Shown one piece after another: positions 26,921 to 35,978 of a DNA stretch of 64,000 bases. Made by a program: the position numbers and the translations under genes. The notes under the pieces are model-generated. The model made no database searches. It saw only the letters and a list, made by a program, of their open reading frames with translations, and was not told where the DNA came from. The stretch is taken from the NCBI GenBank assembly GCA_963817755.1, contig CAWFPB010000005.1:62001-126000 (forward strand), given 5' to 3'. Within the stretch, counting starts at the first letter, position 1, and the number at the start of each line of letters is the position of its first letter. Source of the DNA: Oleiagrimonas sp963817755. GTDB lineage: Bacteria; Pseudomonadota; Gammaproteobacteria; Xanthomonadales; Rhodanobacteraceae.

Positions 26921-27761
26921 GCAGGTACTCCGTGGCGATGCGGGCCTCGTCCTCGAGGACCGCGAAATCGGGCAGGTCCTGGTCCCATTCGATCAGGGTC
27001 GGCGTGGGTCCGAAGCGGCGAAGCGCCTCGACGTACAGCACCCACACGGCGGCATCCACGCGCGCGTCGTGCGAATCGATCAGCAGCTCGCCGCCCAGGC
27101 CGGTCTTGCGGGTGAAACCGGCCAGGTGCATCTCGCCCACCGCCGCGGCGGGTATCGCATCCAGGAAATCGCGCGGATCGAAGCCGTGGTTGACGCTGTT
27201 GACGTACACGTTGTTGACGTCCAGCAGCAGGCCGCAGCCGCTGCGTGCGGACAGCGCCGCGAGAAATTCCCATTCGTGCATGGTCGAGTGGGTGAAATGG
27301 ATGTAGCTGGAAACGTTCTCGACCAGGATCCGCCGCCCCAGCGCTTCCTGCACCGCCTGCACGCGACGGGTCATCCGCGCCAGCGCTTCCTCGGTGTACG
27401 GCAGCGGCAGCAGGTCGTTGTAGTGACGGCCGTCGATGGCGCCCCAGCACACGTGCTCGGACACCAGAACCGGCTCGACGTGGGTGGCCAGTCGCCTGAG
27501 CCGTGCCAGGTGGTCGGCGTCGAGGGCGTCGGCCGACCCCAGCGACAACCCCACCCCGTGCAGGCTCAGCGGATAGTCCACGCGCAGGGCGTCGAGCAAC
27601 TCGCGGTTGGGCCCGCCCTCGGCGAAGTAGTTCTCGCTGTGCAGTTCGAAGAACCCCACCGCCGGACGCCGGCTCATGACGTGGTCATGATGCGGGGCAC
27701 GCAGCCCGATCCCGACCGCGGCCGGGACCGGATGCGCGCACGTGTTGTGCGGGAACGACAT
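26895..27761 (-). CDS. bufB: BufB, multinuclear iron-dependent oxidative enzyme (DUF692/MNIO)
   Basis: A 288-residue TIM-barrel DUF692 protein of the MNIO family, related to MbnB and HvfB. Metal-site blocks are readable: VGFFELHSENYF, YPLSLHGVGLSLGSAD, VSEHVCWG, ILVENVSSY, LLLDVNNVYVNS, GEMHLAGF and TPTLIEWDQDLPDF. In bufferin systems the enzyme converts cysteines of the precursor to 5-thiooxazole groups that bind copper. It starts 6 bases upstream of the bufA1 stop, so it follows the precursor gene directly. Family assignment is strong; the exact modification here is inferred from homologs. Confidence 0.95.
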   Translation of the reverse strand: MSFPHNTCAHPVPAAVGIGLRAPHHDHVMSRRPAVGFFELHSENYFAEGGPNRELLDALRVDYPLSLHGVGLSLGSADALDADHLARLRRLATHVEPVLVSEHVCWGAIDGRHYNDLLPLPYTEEALARMTRRVQAVQEALGRRILVENVSSYIHFTHSTMHEWEFLAALSARSGCGLLLDVNNVYVNSVNHGFDPRDFLDAIPAAAVGEMHLAGFTRKTGLGGELLIDSHDARVDAAVWVLYVEALRRFGPTPTLIEWDQDLPDFAVLEDEARIATEYLHATRPVPA

Positions 27762-27767
27762 GCTCGA

Positions 27768-28076
27768 TCAGCTTTTCTTCATGCCGTCGTGCATCGCGCC
27801 GCCGTCCGCCGGCTGGGTGGAACCGCCGGCCAGCTTCTCGCACAGGCCCGCGGGCATGGCGACGAAACCGTTGGGATCACGCGCTTTGGAGTCCTGGCCC
27901 GCGCAGGAATGACCCGGGGAACGGCAGTCGTTCTTGTTGGCGGCGTTCACGCCATAGCATTTGACCATGTGGCCCGAACCCATCTTCGCGCCTGCGGTGG
28001 CCGTGGCGGCCGTGCCCAGCGCGCCGGCGGCCAGCAGGGTGATCAGGGTCGATTTCAGCATCGTGTTGGCATGCAT
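27768..28076 (-). CDS. bufA1: Bufferin-type metallophore precursor (DUF2282)
   Basis: A 102-residue precursor with a Sec-type signal peptide (about residues 1-29, ending ATATAGA). The mature part has four cysteines, C40, C51, C58 and C79, in the DUF2282 arrangement KCYGVNAANKNDC, GHSCAGQDSKARDPNGF and PAGLCEKLAGG, the pattern seen in BufA1-type precursors. The cysteines are the expected modification sites. The C-terminal tail (STQPADGGAMHDGMKKS) is Met- and His-containing. GAGGAGAG lies before the ATG. It is the first gene of the operon and is divergent from a GT2 gene across about 150 bases. Confidence 0.93.
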   Translation of the reverse strand: MHANTMLKSTLITLLAAGALGTAATATAGAKMGSGHMVKCYGVNAANKNDCRSPGHSCAGQDSKARDPNGFVAMPAGLCEKLAGGSTQPADGGAMHDGMKKS

Positions 28077-28228
28077 GGTTCTCTCCTCGATGAAGGGACG
28101 CCGGCAATGTGCCGGCATGCAAGAGGACCCGGATGGATGGCGTTTGCTTACAGCCGTCGACCAGAACTCCTGCGCCAGAGGCGCGCATGCGCGATAATGG
28201 CCCGCCAAATCCGTTCCGGAACAAGCCC
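28077..28228. promoter_or_regulatory. Divergent control region between bufA1 and GT2
   Basis: This 152-base region must carry both promoters. On the plus strand GATAAT (within 28192-28198) is a plausible -10 for the GT2 gene. Near bufA1 a GCCGGC-AATGT-GCCGGC hairpin (28100-28116) lies in the probable leader. No recognisable CopR- or CueR-type box is evident. Confidence 0.35.
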
Positions 28229-28945
28229 ATGCCCGACCTGTCCGTGGTCGTGCCCGTGTTCAACGAGCGCGACAACATTCCTCCGCTGCTGGCCGAAATC
28301 GCCGCTGCCCTGCGCGACTCGGTCGACTACGAGGTGATCTACGTCGACGACGACAGCGACGACGACAGCCGGGCCGTGCTGGCGGCGCAGAAGGCCGAAC
28401 ACCCGGAACTGCGCGCGCTGCACCACGTCACCCGCAGCGGCCAGAGCACCGCGGTGCGCAGCGGCGTGAAGGCCGCGCGCGGCGCCTGGATCGCCACGCT
28501 GGACGGCGACGGCCAGAACGATCCGGCCGACATCCCCAAGCTGATCGCCGAGCGCGAAGCCGCCGATGCGAAGGTGAAGCTGTTCGCCGGTTGGCGCGTG
28601 GACCGCAAGGACACCATGAGCAAGCGCCTGGGCTCGCGCTTCGCCAATGCCCTGCGCAGCCGCCTGCTGCGCGACGAGACCCCGGACACCGGCTGCGGCA
28701 TCAAGCTGTTCGAGCGTGCCGCGTTCCTGGACCTGCCCTACTTCGACCACATGCACCGCTACCTGCCGGCGCTGATGCAGCGCGCCGGATGGAAGGTGAA
28801 ATCGGTCCCGGTGCACCATCGCCCACGCAACGCCGGCCATTCCAAGTACACCAACCTGGGGCGCGCCATCGTCGGCATCTCCGACCTGCGTGGCGTGGCC
28901 TGGCTGATCCGGCGCTCGAAGCGGACCGAGGTGGAAGAGGATTGA
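28229..28945 (+). CDS. Glycosyltransferase family 2 (dolichol-P-mannose synthase-like)
   Basis: A 238-residue GT-A fold enzyme: LSVVVPVFNERDNIPPLLAE, then VIYVDDDSDDDSR, and LDGDGQNDPADIP with the D-x-D motif. It lacks C-terminal membrane helices. Similarity is to DPM1-type enzymes that add a sugar to polyprenyl phosphate. An in-frame ATG 14 codons upstream exists, but the ATG at 28229 gives the usual GT2 start. It stands alone, divergent from bufA1. Confidence 0.88.
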   Translation: MPDLSVVVPVFNERDNIPPLLAEIAAALRDSVDYEVIYVDDDSDDDSRAVLAAQKAEHPELRALHHVTRSGQSTAVRSGVKAARGAWIATLDGDGQNDPADIPKLIAEREAADAKVKLFAGWRVDRKDTMSKRLGSRFANALRSRLLRDETPDTGCGIKLFERAAFLDLPYFDHMHRYLPALMQRAGWKVKSVPVHHRPRNAGHSKYTNLGRAIVGISDLRGVAWLIRRSKRTEVEED

Positions 28946-28985
28946 GGGACGAGGGACAAGGGTGCCTCAGCCCCACCGATCCTGG

Positions 28986-29099
28986 GGGAGCGCCGTGAGG
29001 CGCGAAGATGCGTGCACATTCGGCCCGGGAAAGGTAGGCCTTGCCGCGTTGCCGATCGCACCACGGGCATTCCCTCCGGTCACGCCTCACGGCGCTCCC
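28986..29099. repeat. REP-like inverted pair between GT2 and patatin genes
   Basis: The 17-base sequence at 28986-29002 (GGGAGCGCCGTGAGGCG) recurs as its exact reverse complement at 29083-29099, with a few extra matching bases outside (TGxGGGAGCG). The motif resembles extragenic REP elements of Pseudomonas and Xanthomonadales, where two inverted REPs make a REPIN. Short G-rich strings also occur outside the pair (28944-28962 and 29152-29175). The right flank runs into the final codons of the patatin gene. Confidence 0.7.
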
Positions 29100-29161
29100 A
29101 CAGGCCCACAGACCCACAGGCATTTCGCCAGCGAAGGACAGGCGATACTCGCTCCTGGCCC

Positions 29162-30184
29162 CTAGTCCCTGGCCCCTGACGGGCCAGCCTCCGCGTCCGG
29201 CCCGTCGACGCTGCCACGGTCCGGCACGCTCGCCTGCAACCCGTGCAGGCGCCGCGGGTGCCAGGCGTCGAGGATGTCGCCGGCATGGGTGCGGCCGTAC
29301 TCGATCAGTTCGCGCGCGCGATGGAACTCGTAGGCCATCGACACGTTGGCCGGCATCTCGATCAGCAGGTCCGGCTGGTAGGCCGCCAGGCGCAACTGCG
29401 ACATGCTCGACTGCATCAGATCCAGCGCCTGGGACAGCAGCTCCAGCGCGCCGGCCTCGTGCGGCCGGAGGGACTTGTCCGCCTTGTCCCCGTTCCCCGG
29501 CACCAGCTTGCCGATAAACTCGAGGATGCGCTGGCTGTAGCCATTTGCTTCATCCAGCTCGCGGGAGTCCGCGTCGACGGGGCCATCGTGGACTTCCGGC
29601 CCGTTCACGCCGACCGCGATCATGTAGTCCCACGACGCACCCAGCAACGGGGTCACCGGCAACGGGTTGAGCAGGCCGCCATCGACCAGACGGCGACCGT
29701 CGATGTAGTGCGGACGGAACACCGAGGGAATGGCAATCGAGGCACGGATGGCGTCGAACAGCGGCCCCCGGGTCAGCCAGATCTCGCGGCGCTGGTCGAT
29801 GTCGGTGGCGACCGCGGTGAACTGCATCGGCAGGTCCTCGATATCGACTTCCCCGATCAGTTCGCGCAACGTCTCGATGATGCGCTCGCCCTTGATCAGG
29901 CCGCCGCCGCTCAGGGTCCAGTCGACCAGGCGCAGCACGTCGATGCGCGCAAGCGAACGCACCCAGTCGCGGTACACGTCGAGCTTGCCGGCAGCGTAGA
30001 TGCCGCCAAGCAGCGCGCCCATGGAACTGCCGGAGATGGCCACGATGTCGAAGCCGCGTCGCTCCAGTTCCTCGATCACGCCGATGTAGGTCAGCCCCTT
30101 GGCCCCGCCGGCGCCCAGCGCCAAGGCGATGCGTGGACGGTCGGTCATGGGCCGCTGTCCAACGGAATGTCCGGCGTCGTTCAT
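29162..30184 (-). CDS. Patatin-like phospholipase
   Basis: A 340-residue patatin hydrolase with the Ser-Asp dyad: S54 in ISGSSMGALLGG and D168 in RLVDGGLLNP, plus the oxyanion-hole GAGGAKG (residues 24-30). It is of RssA/YchK type with no signal peptide, so cytoplasmic. A strong AGGAGG lies just before the ATG at 30184, which supports that start. The last residues (GPSGARD and TAG) lie in G-rich sequence resembling the neighbouring repeat, so its C-terminus may have been replaced. It follows the WYL gene after 16 bases. Confidence 0.92.
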   Translation of the reverse strand: MNDAGHSVGQRPMTDRPRIALALGAGGAKGLTYIGVIEELERRGFDIVAISGSSMGALLGGIYAAGKLDVYRDWVRSLARIDVLRLVDWTLSGGGLIKGERIIETLRELIGEVDIEDLPMQFTAVATDIDQRREIWLTRGPLFDAIRASIAIPSVFRPHYIDGRRLVDGGLLNPLPVTPLLGASWDYMIAVGVNGPEVHDGPVDADSRELDEANGYSQRILEFIGKLVPGNGDKADKSLRPHEAGALELLSQALDLMQSSMSQLRLAAYQPDLLIEMPANVSMAYEFHRARELIEYGRTHAGDILDAWHPRRLHGLQASVPDRGSVDGPDAEAGPSGARD

Positions 30185-30200
30185 GCGCTCCTCCTGCGAC

Positions 30201-31184
30201 TCAGCGCGGCGGCGACTGGTACACGCCCTGGGCCAGCTGCAGCAGGATCTTCATCTCCTCGCGCAGCGGCGCCGGGGCCACCACCTCGGCGTCGGGCCCG
30301 TACTTGAGCACGTCCATCAGCAGCTCGCGCGAATTGGAATACGGCAGCTTCAGTTCGTAGCGCCCGTCCGGCAACCACTGGCCCTGCTGCTGTGAATGCC
30401 AGTGCTCGTCGGCGACCCAGCGCGCCGCGTGCCGGGAAAAACGCAGCGTGGCCGTGGCCTTGGGCGTGCCGGCAAAGATGCCGTAGCTGGAGGCCAGGCT
30501 GTCGTTGAGCTCGGCTTCGGCGACCTCGTGCGCGGGTTCGTCCAGGGCATGCGCGTCGGTGATGCGGTCGACGGCGAAGCTGCGCAGGGCCTCACGGTCG
30601 TGGTCCCAGGCATCCAGATACCAGTTGTCGCGGTAGTGGGTCAGGCGCTGCGGCGAGACCAAACGGCGGCTCTCCGCATCGGTGGTGCGCGCACGGTAGC
30701 GGAAGCGCAGCCGGGTGCGCTCGAGCACCGCGCCGGCGACCACGCGGAAGGCGTGCTGGTCAAGCTTGCGCGCACCGTAGTTGATCACGCGGATGCGCTC
30801 GACCGGCAGCTTCTTGCCGCCGGCATGGTCGGCCAGCAGGCGCTCGATGCGCGAGGTGATCGGCGCCAGCGCACCCGACAGTACGCCGGGATCGGAACGC
30901 TGCACCAGCGCCTGCAGGGCCATCAGTGCCGACAATTCGTCGGAGGTCAGCCACAGGCCGGGCAGCTCGAAGCGATCGCCCTCGCCGGCCTCGTAGCGGA
31001 ACGCCGCATGCTCGCCGCCGGCGCTCTCCACCGGCGCGCCCAAAGCGTCGCGCAGGAAGGCGATGTCGCGGTACAGGGTGGCCCTCGAGCACGACAGCTC
31101 GTCCATCAGGCGCGAAAGGGTGACCGGATAACGGGCCGACTTGAGCAGCCTGTGCAGGGTGAGAATGCGTTCGTATCGATCCAT
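30201..31184 (-). CDS. WYL-domain transcriptional regulator
   Basis: A 327-residue regulator with an N-terminal DeoR-like HTH: RYERILTLHRLLKSARYPVT and SRLMDELSCSRATLYRDIAF. The WYL domain follows (about 140-260: RLRFRYRARTTDAESRRLVS, then HYRDNWYLDAWDHDREALRSF with the Y-L-x-x-W pattern), then a WCX-like C-terminus. These proteins often sense nucleic acid or nucleotide signals. It is transcribed with the patatin gene and divergently from the SLC13 transporter with a 280-base gap. Confidence 0.9.
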   Translation of the reverse strand: MDRYERILTLHRLLKSARYPVTLSRLMDELSCSRATLYRDIAFLRDALGAPVESAGGEHAAFRYEAGEGDRFELPGLWLTSDELSALMALQALVQRSDPGVLSGALAPITSRIERLLADHAGGKKLPVERIRVINYGARKLDQHAFRVVAGAVLERTRLRFRYRARTTDAESRRLVSPQRLTHYRDNWYLDAWDHDREALRSFAVDRITDAHALDEPAHEVAEAELNDSLASSYGIFAGTPKATATLRFSRHAARWVADEHWHSQQQGQWLPDGRYELKLPYSNSRELLMDVLKYGPDAEVVAPAPLREEMKILLQLAQGVYQSPPR

Positions 31185-31464
31185 GGCGCGTTCCCGCAGG
31201 TCGAAGGCGTGCGCGGGCACGCCGGGTGACCCCATGCTCCCACAACCGGCAGTCGGCCGGAAGCCGCCCGCATACGGCCGTTCGGCTGCGATTATGCGAA
31301 GATCGGGGTTCCCCGCGTGCGCATCGGCGCTTGCGCCGCCCCCGCGGTGCATGGCACAGGTACGTTTGCACGCATCCCACGATTCGCACGAGACACCGCC
31401 CGACCGTGAGCACGCCCGCCCTGCCCGACATCCACACCACGCCCGTACCGCGGGAGCCGGCCCC

Positions 31465-33234
31465 ATGACCTGGCAGGCCTGGGCCACGGTGGCCGTGATC
31501 GTGTCCGCGATGGCGCTGTTCGCCAGCGAGCGCGTGCGCATCGACGTGGTCGCGCTGCTGGCACTGGCCGTGCTGGCCGTGCTCGGCATCGTCACCCCGG
31601 CCGAGGCGCTGGCCGGCTTCAGCAACGAGGCCACGGTCACGGTGGCGGCAATGTTCGCGCTGAGCCTGGGCATCGAGCGTTCCGGCCTGCTCGAGCCACT
31701 GGCGCGCATGCTGACCCGCATCCGCAAGCCCTGGCTGCTGACCCTGGCCATGATGCTGGTGATCGCGCCGCTGGGCGCGTTCATCAAGAACATCGCCCTG
31801 GTCGCCACCTTCCTGCCGCTGGCCCTGCGGGTGTGCCAGCAGACCCGCACCTCGCCCTCGCGCGTGCTCATGCCCATGGCCTATGCGGCGCAGATGGGAG
31901 GCGTGTGCACGCTGATCGGCACGTCCTCCAACCTGCTCGCCGACAGCCTGGCGCGCGAGGGTGGCCTGCCCGGCTTCAGCGTGTTCGAATTCACCGGCCT
32001 GGGGGCGCTGCTGGCGGTGGCCGGCATCGCCTACCTGATGCTGTTCGGTCGCTGGCTGCTGCCGCGCGACAGCCAGTTGCCGCGCGAGCAGAGCGAGGAA
32101 GTGGGCAAGTACGTCACCGAGCTGCGCGTGACCGAGAAGTCACCGCTGGTCGACCAGACCATCGCCGACGCGGTGCTCGGCGAGAACCACGGCGTGTACC
32201 CGCTGGAACTGCTGCGCGGCGAACGCCGCATGTGGTCGCCGCGCTCGCAGAAGTTGCAGGTCGGCGACGTGCTGCTGGTGCGCGGCAGCTGGGACAAGAT
32301 CGAGACCTTCCGCAACCGCGCCAACCTGGAGAACGCGCCCGAGGCGCGCTACGCCAACACCCGTAGCGACAAGCCGCGGGTGATGGCCGAGGTGATGGTC
32401 GCCCCGGCCAGTCCGATCGAGGGCCACCGCCTGGGCGGAACCGCGCTCAACTGGCGCTACGAGGCCACCGTGCTGGCCATTCACCGCCGCGGCCACATTC
32501 TGCGCGACAAGCTCAGCAACGTGCCGCTGGCGATCGGTGACGTGCTGATGGTGCTGGTCGACGAGGCCACCATGCCGCGCCTGCGCAACGACGAGAACTT
32601 CATCGTGCTCAGCCAGCGCGAGAGCCCGCGGCCGATCCCGCGCAAGGCGGTGATGGCGGTTGCCATCATGGCGGCCGTGGTGCTGGTGTCGGCCCTGAAG
32701 CTGCTGCCGATCCCGATCGCCGCGGTCTGTGGCGCGGCGGCCATGGCGCTGACCGGCTGCTTCGGCACCAAGGACGTCTACGAAGGCATGGACTGGAAGA
32801 TCATCGTGCTGCTGGGCGCGATCCTGCCGCTGGGCACGGCGATCCAGAACACCGGCCTCTCGCACACCGTGGTCGAAGGCGCCATGCACCTGGTCGGCAC
32901 CCACAGCCCGCTGGCCGCGCTGCTGATGGTCTACCTGCTGACCGCGCTGCTGACCGAGCTGATGGGCCACAACCCCTCGGTGGTGCTGATGGTGGGGATC
33001 GCGATCTCGGTGGCGCACGCCATCGACGCCAGCCCGACGCCGTTCGTGGTGGCCGTGGCCTTCGCCGCCGCAACCTCGTTCGCCACGCCCGTCGGCTACC
33101 CGACCAACACCATGGTCTACTACGCCGGCGGCTATCGGTTCACGGACTTCATGAAGGTCGGCATCCCGCTGATCGCGCTGTTCTGTGCGCTTTCGATGTG
33201 GTTGATCCCGCTTTTCTGGCCGTTCCATCCCTGA
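31465..33234 (+). CDS. SLC13/DASS-family transporter with two TrkA-C domains
   Basis: A 589-residue transporter. N- and C-terminal membrane halves (about residues 1-200 and 385-589) enclose two TrkA-C/RCK-C-like domains (about 205-290 and 295-385), read in VTEKSPLVDQTIADAVLGEN and MVAPASPIEGHRLGGTALNW. GTSSNLLAD and GYPTNTMVYY are the paired SNT-type signatures of the DASS family. Substrate could be dicarboxylate, sulfate or another anion; the family does not settle it. GGGAG precedes the ATG. Confidence 0.9.
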   Translation: MTWQAWATVAVIVSAMALFASERVRIDVVALLALAVLAVLGIVTPAEALAGFSNEATVTVAAMFALSLGIERSGLLEPLARMLTRIRKPWLLTLAMMLVIAPLGAFIKNIALVATFLPLALRVCQQTRTSPSRVLMPMAYAAQMGGVCTLIGTSSNLLADSLAREGGLPGFSVFEFTGLGALLAVAGIAYLMLFGRWLLPRDSQLPREQSEEVGKYVTELRVTEKSPLVDQTIADAVLGENHGVYPLELLRGERRMWSPRSQKLQVGDVLLVRGSWDKIETFRNRANLENAPEARYANTRSDKPRVMAEVMVAPASPIEGHRLGGTALNWRYEATVLAIHRRGHILRDKLSNVPLAIGDVLMVLVDEATMPRLRNDENFIVLSQRESPRPIPRKAVMAVAIMAAVVLVSALKLLPIPIAAVCGAAAMALTGCFGTKDVYEGMDWKIIVLLGAILPLGTAIQNTGLSHTVVEGAMHLVGTHSPLAALLMVYLLTALLTELMGHNPSVVLMVGIAISVAHAIDASPTPFVVAVAFAAATSFATPVGYPTNTMVYYAGGYRFTDFMKVGIPLIALFCALSMWLIPLFWPFHP

Positions 33235-33349
33235 ACGGGTGCCGATCCGCACTGGCCGCTCCCGGGAACGATGCCGTACCCTTTGCGGGCGCGGAGTCGC
33301 TGCCGCGCATCTCGCCCACCCACCCCCGATCCACGACGGAACGCATCCC

Positions 33350-34180
33350 ATGAACGACGTTTCACGACTGCTTTTCGCCCTGCTCCTGGCCCTTCCGCTG
33401 GCCGCCATGGCCCAGGATCACCCCGCACCCGGCTCCGCCATTCCCTCCGGCAAGGACAACAGCGGCGGCTGGTCGGGCAGCGGCGAATTCGGCTACGCCG
33501 CGGCCAACGGCAATTCGCACACCGAGAACCTCAACGCCAAGCTCAGCCTCAAGCAGGAAAACGAGCTGTGGAAAAACAACTTCTACCTGACCGGGCTGCG
33601 TTCGAAGGGCAACGTGAACGTGACCGACGCCAATGGCAACACCATCACCCAGTTCACGACCACCGCCAACCGCTACGAGGCCGGCGCCTCGGTCGGCTAC
33701 AAGTTCAGCCCGCGCAGCTACCTGGTGACCGCCGCACGCTACGACCACGACAGCTTCGGTTCCAACCTGTGGCAGGGCGTGGTGTCGGTCGGCTACGGAT
33801 ACATCGCGCTGAAGACCGCCAGGACCGAGCTGTCGTTCGAGGCCGGCCCCGGTTACAAGCGCTATCGCCCGGCCGACCAGAGCGTCCTGATCAACGGGCA
33901 GACCGTCCACGTGCCCTCGCCGATCAAGGACGAGGCCGTGGTGCGAGCGCTGGTCAACTGGAAATACCAGATCACGCTCAACACCAAGTTCGAGAACACG
34001 CTGCTGATCGAAGCAGGCTCCAGCAACCGCTACTACCAGAACGATGCCGGGCTTTCGGTCAACATGACCCAGAAGCTGGCGCTGAAGCTGGGTTACCAGG
34101 TGCGCTACAACTCCAACGTGGAGCCGGGGATCAAGAACAAGGACGAGCTGTTCACCACCAACCTGGTCTACAACTTCTGA
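33350..34180 (+). CDS. DUF481 outer-membrane protein
   Basis: A 276-residue secreted beta-barrel protein with a signal peptide (about 1-21, ending AMA-QD). The mature region has alternating beta strands typical of DUF481: GSGEFGYAAANGNSHTENLN, ELWKNNFYLTGLRSKG, YDHDSFGSNLWQGVVSVGYG, and a C-terminal phenylalanine (TTNLVYNF), the BAM signal. Function of the family is unknown; some members are salt or stress induced. It converges on hemC. Confidence 0.86.
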   Translation: MNDVSRLLFALLLALPLAAMAQDHPAPGSAIPSGKDNSGGWSGSGEFGYAAANGNSHTENLNAKLSLKQENELWKNNFYLTGLRSKGNVNVTDANGNTITQFTTTANRYEAGASVGYKFSPRSYLVTAARYDHDSFGSNLWQGVVSVGYGYIALKTARTELSFEAGPGYKRYRPADQSVLINGQTVHVPSPIKDEAVVRALVNWKYQITLNTKFENTLLIEAGSSNRYYQNDAGLSVNMTQKLALKLGYQVRYNSNVEPGIKNKDELFTTNLVYNF

Positions 34181-34230
34181 AGCCGGCGGCTGCCCGGCCC
34201 GAGGTCATCGTGTCCCGCGCCGGGCCGTCC

Positions 34231-35169
34231 TCAGGACGCCGGCGTACCGGCGTGCGGCTCGAGGAATTCGGCCGCGCCCTGGTCCAGCAGCATCTGTGCG
34301 ACCTCGCGACCCAGCGCCGCTGAAGCCTCCAGGCCAGCTTCGGCCGAGGCCCGCAGCACGCGGCCGCTGGCGACATCGCCGACCAGGCCGCTCAGGTGAA
34401 GCCCGTTTTCGCCGACCACGCACCACGCGCCCACCGGCACCGTGCAGCTGCCGCCCAGGGCCGCGTTCATGGCGCGCTCGGCGGCGACGGCGCGGCGCGT
34501 CTCGGCGTCGTCCAGCGTCGCGAGCAGCTCGGCCGTACGCGTATCGCCCTCGCGCAGTTCGATGGCGATGGCCGCCTGGCCCGGCGCCGGCAGCCAGGCC
34601 GGTGCATGCATGCGCGAGCGGATGCGCTCACCCATGCCCAGCCGCTCCAGTCCGGCGCAGGCCAGGATGATGGCGTCGTACTTGCCGTCATCCAACTTGG
34701 CCAGGCGCGTGTTGACGTTGCCACGCAGGTCGGCGATCTCCAGGTCCGGCCGCAGCGCGCGCAACTGCGCGGCGCGACGCAGCGAGGAAGTGCCCACACG
34801 GGCGCCCTCGGGCAATTCGGATACGCGTGCGTGCCGGTTGCTGACGAAGGCGTCGGCGGCATCGGCCCGCGGCAGGATCGCGCCGATCGCAAAGCCCGGC
34901 TCCAGTGCCGCCGGCATGTCCTTCAGCGAATGCACGGCGATGTCGGCGCGGCGCTCGAGCATGGCCACTTCCAGCTCCTTCAGGAACAGCCCCTTGCCGC
35001 CGATACGCGACAGCGGCTTGTCCAGTACCTGGTCGCCGCGGGTGCTCATGGGCACCAGTTCCACCGCCAGCTGCGGATGCGTCTGGCGCAGCAGCGCGGC
35101 GACATGTTCGGCCTGCCACAGGGCAAGCGCGCTCTTGCGGGTGGCGATGCGCAGGGTAGCAACGGTCAT
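34231..35169 (-). CDS. hemC: Porphobilinogen deaminase (hydroxymethylbilane synthase)
   Basis: A 312-residue HemC that joins four porphobilinogens. The dipyrromethane-cofactor cysteine is C242 in LGGSCTVPVGAW, the same position as in E. coli. RIATRKSALALWQAEHV and VHSLKDMP, GTSSLRRAAQL, ADLRGNVNTRL are intact. Start at 35169 gives the standard N-terminus. algR lies 95 bases upstream, as in Pseudomonas. hemD, which usually follows, is not here: the next gene (DUF481) is convergent. Confidence 0.97.
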   Translation of the reverse strand: MTVATLRIATRKSALALWQAEHVAALLRQTHPQLAVELVPMSTRGDQVLDKPLSRIGGKGLFLKELEVAMLERRADIAVHSLKDMPAALEPGFAIGAILPRADAADAFVSNRHARVSELPEGARVGTSSLRRAAQLRALRPDLEIADLRGNVNTRLAKLDDGKYDAIILACAGLERLGMGERIRSRMHAPAWLPAPGQAAIAIELREGDTRTAELLATLDDAETRRAVAAERAMNAALGGSCTVPVGAWCVVGENGLHLSGLVGDVASGRVLRASAEAGLEASAALGREVAQMLLDQGAAEFLEPHAGTPAS

Positions 35170-35264
35170 GCGGGATCCGGATCCGGCGCGCCCATGGCCA
35201 GGGCGCAAAGGCCCATTCTAGCGGGCCGGCCGCCGGCGCCTCCAGCGGCGCTCGGCCGCACCGG

Positions 35265-35978
35265 TCAGTCGCCATCCCCGCGCAGGCGACGGCGGACCGC
35301 CGGGAGGTTGCGGCGGCTGACCTCCGGCGTCTGCTCGCTGCCGGCCAGTCGCACCACGGTGCGTCCGTCCTCCAGGGTGCGCAGGCCCAGCAGCCGCGCG
35401 ACGGAGACCAGGCAATTGCGATGCACGCGCAGCAGGTGCTCGGGCCAGGCCTGTTCGAGCTGGCGCAGGGAATCCTCGATCAGGGCCTGCCCCCGTTCGT
35501 GGTGCACGGTGACGTACTTGTCGTCGGCCTGCAGGCAGATCACCTCGGACAAGGGGATGCGCTGCTGTTCGTCGCGCGAGCGCACGGTCAGCGCCGGCAC
35601 GCTGCCGCCGGCCGGCCGCACCATCCGGCGACGCGCGCGTTCGAGCGCCTCGCGCAGCCGTTCCAGGCGCACCGGCTTGAGCAGGTAATCGACCACCCCC
35701 AGCTCGAAGGCACGCGTGGCGTACTGTTCGTAGGCGGTGCAGAACACCACCTGCGGCGGTGCCGGAAGCTGTGCCAGCCGGCGTGCCAGTTCGGTGCCGT
35801 CCAGGCCGGGCATGTTGATGTCCAGCAGCAGCAGGTCCGGATGGTGCTCGGCGCAGGCAGAGAGCGCGTCCTCGCCATCGGCGACGCTGGCCACCGCGTC
35901 GACGTCGTCGCATTCACCCAGCAGTGCGGCCAGGCGAGCGCGGGCCAGCGGTTCGTCGTCGACGATGACCACCTTCAT
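35265..35978 (-). CDS. algR: LytTR response regulator, AlgR family
   Basis: A 237-residue response regulator. The receiver domain has acidic D7/D8 in VIVDDEPLAR, phosphoacceptor D53 in LLLLDINMPG and K103-region DYLLKPVRLERL. The LytTR DNA-binding domain follows (about 135-232: VICLQADDKYVTVHHERGQA, LLRVHRNCLVSV). Gene order hemC-algR-algZ is conserved with Pseudomonas, where AlgR controls twitching, virulence and exopolysaccharide. Its ATG overlaps the algZ stop by 4 bases. Confidence 0.94.
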   Translation of the reverse strand: MKVVIVDDEPLARARLAALLGECDDVDAVASVADGEDALSACAEHHPDLLLLDINMPGLDGTELARRLAQLPAPPQVVFCTAYEQYATRAFELGVVDYLLKPVRLERLREALERARRRMVRPAGGSVPALTVRSRDEQQRIPLSEVICLQADDKYVTVHHERGQALIEDSLRQLEQAWPEHLLRVHRNCLVSVARLLGLRTLEDGRTVVRLAGSEQTPEVSRRNLPAVRRRLRGDGD

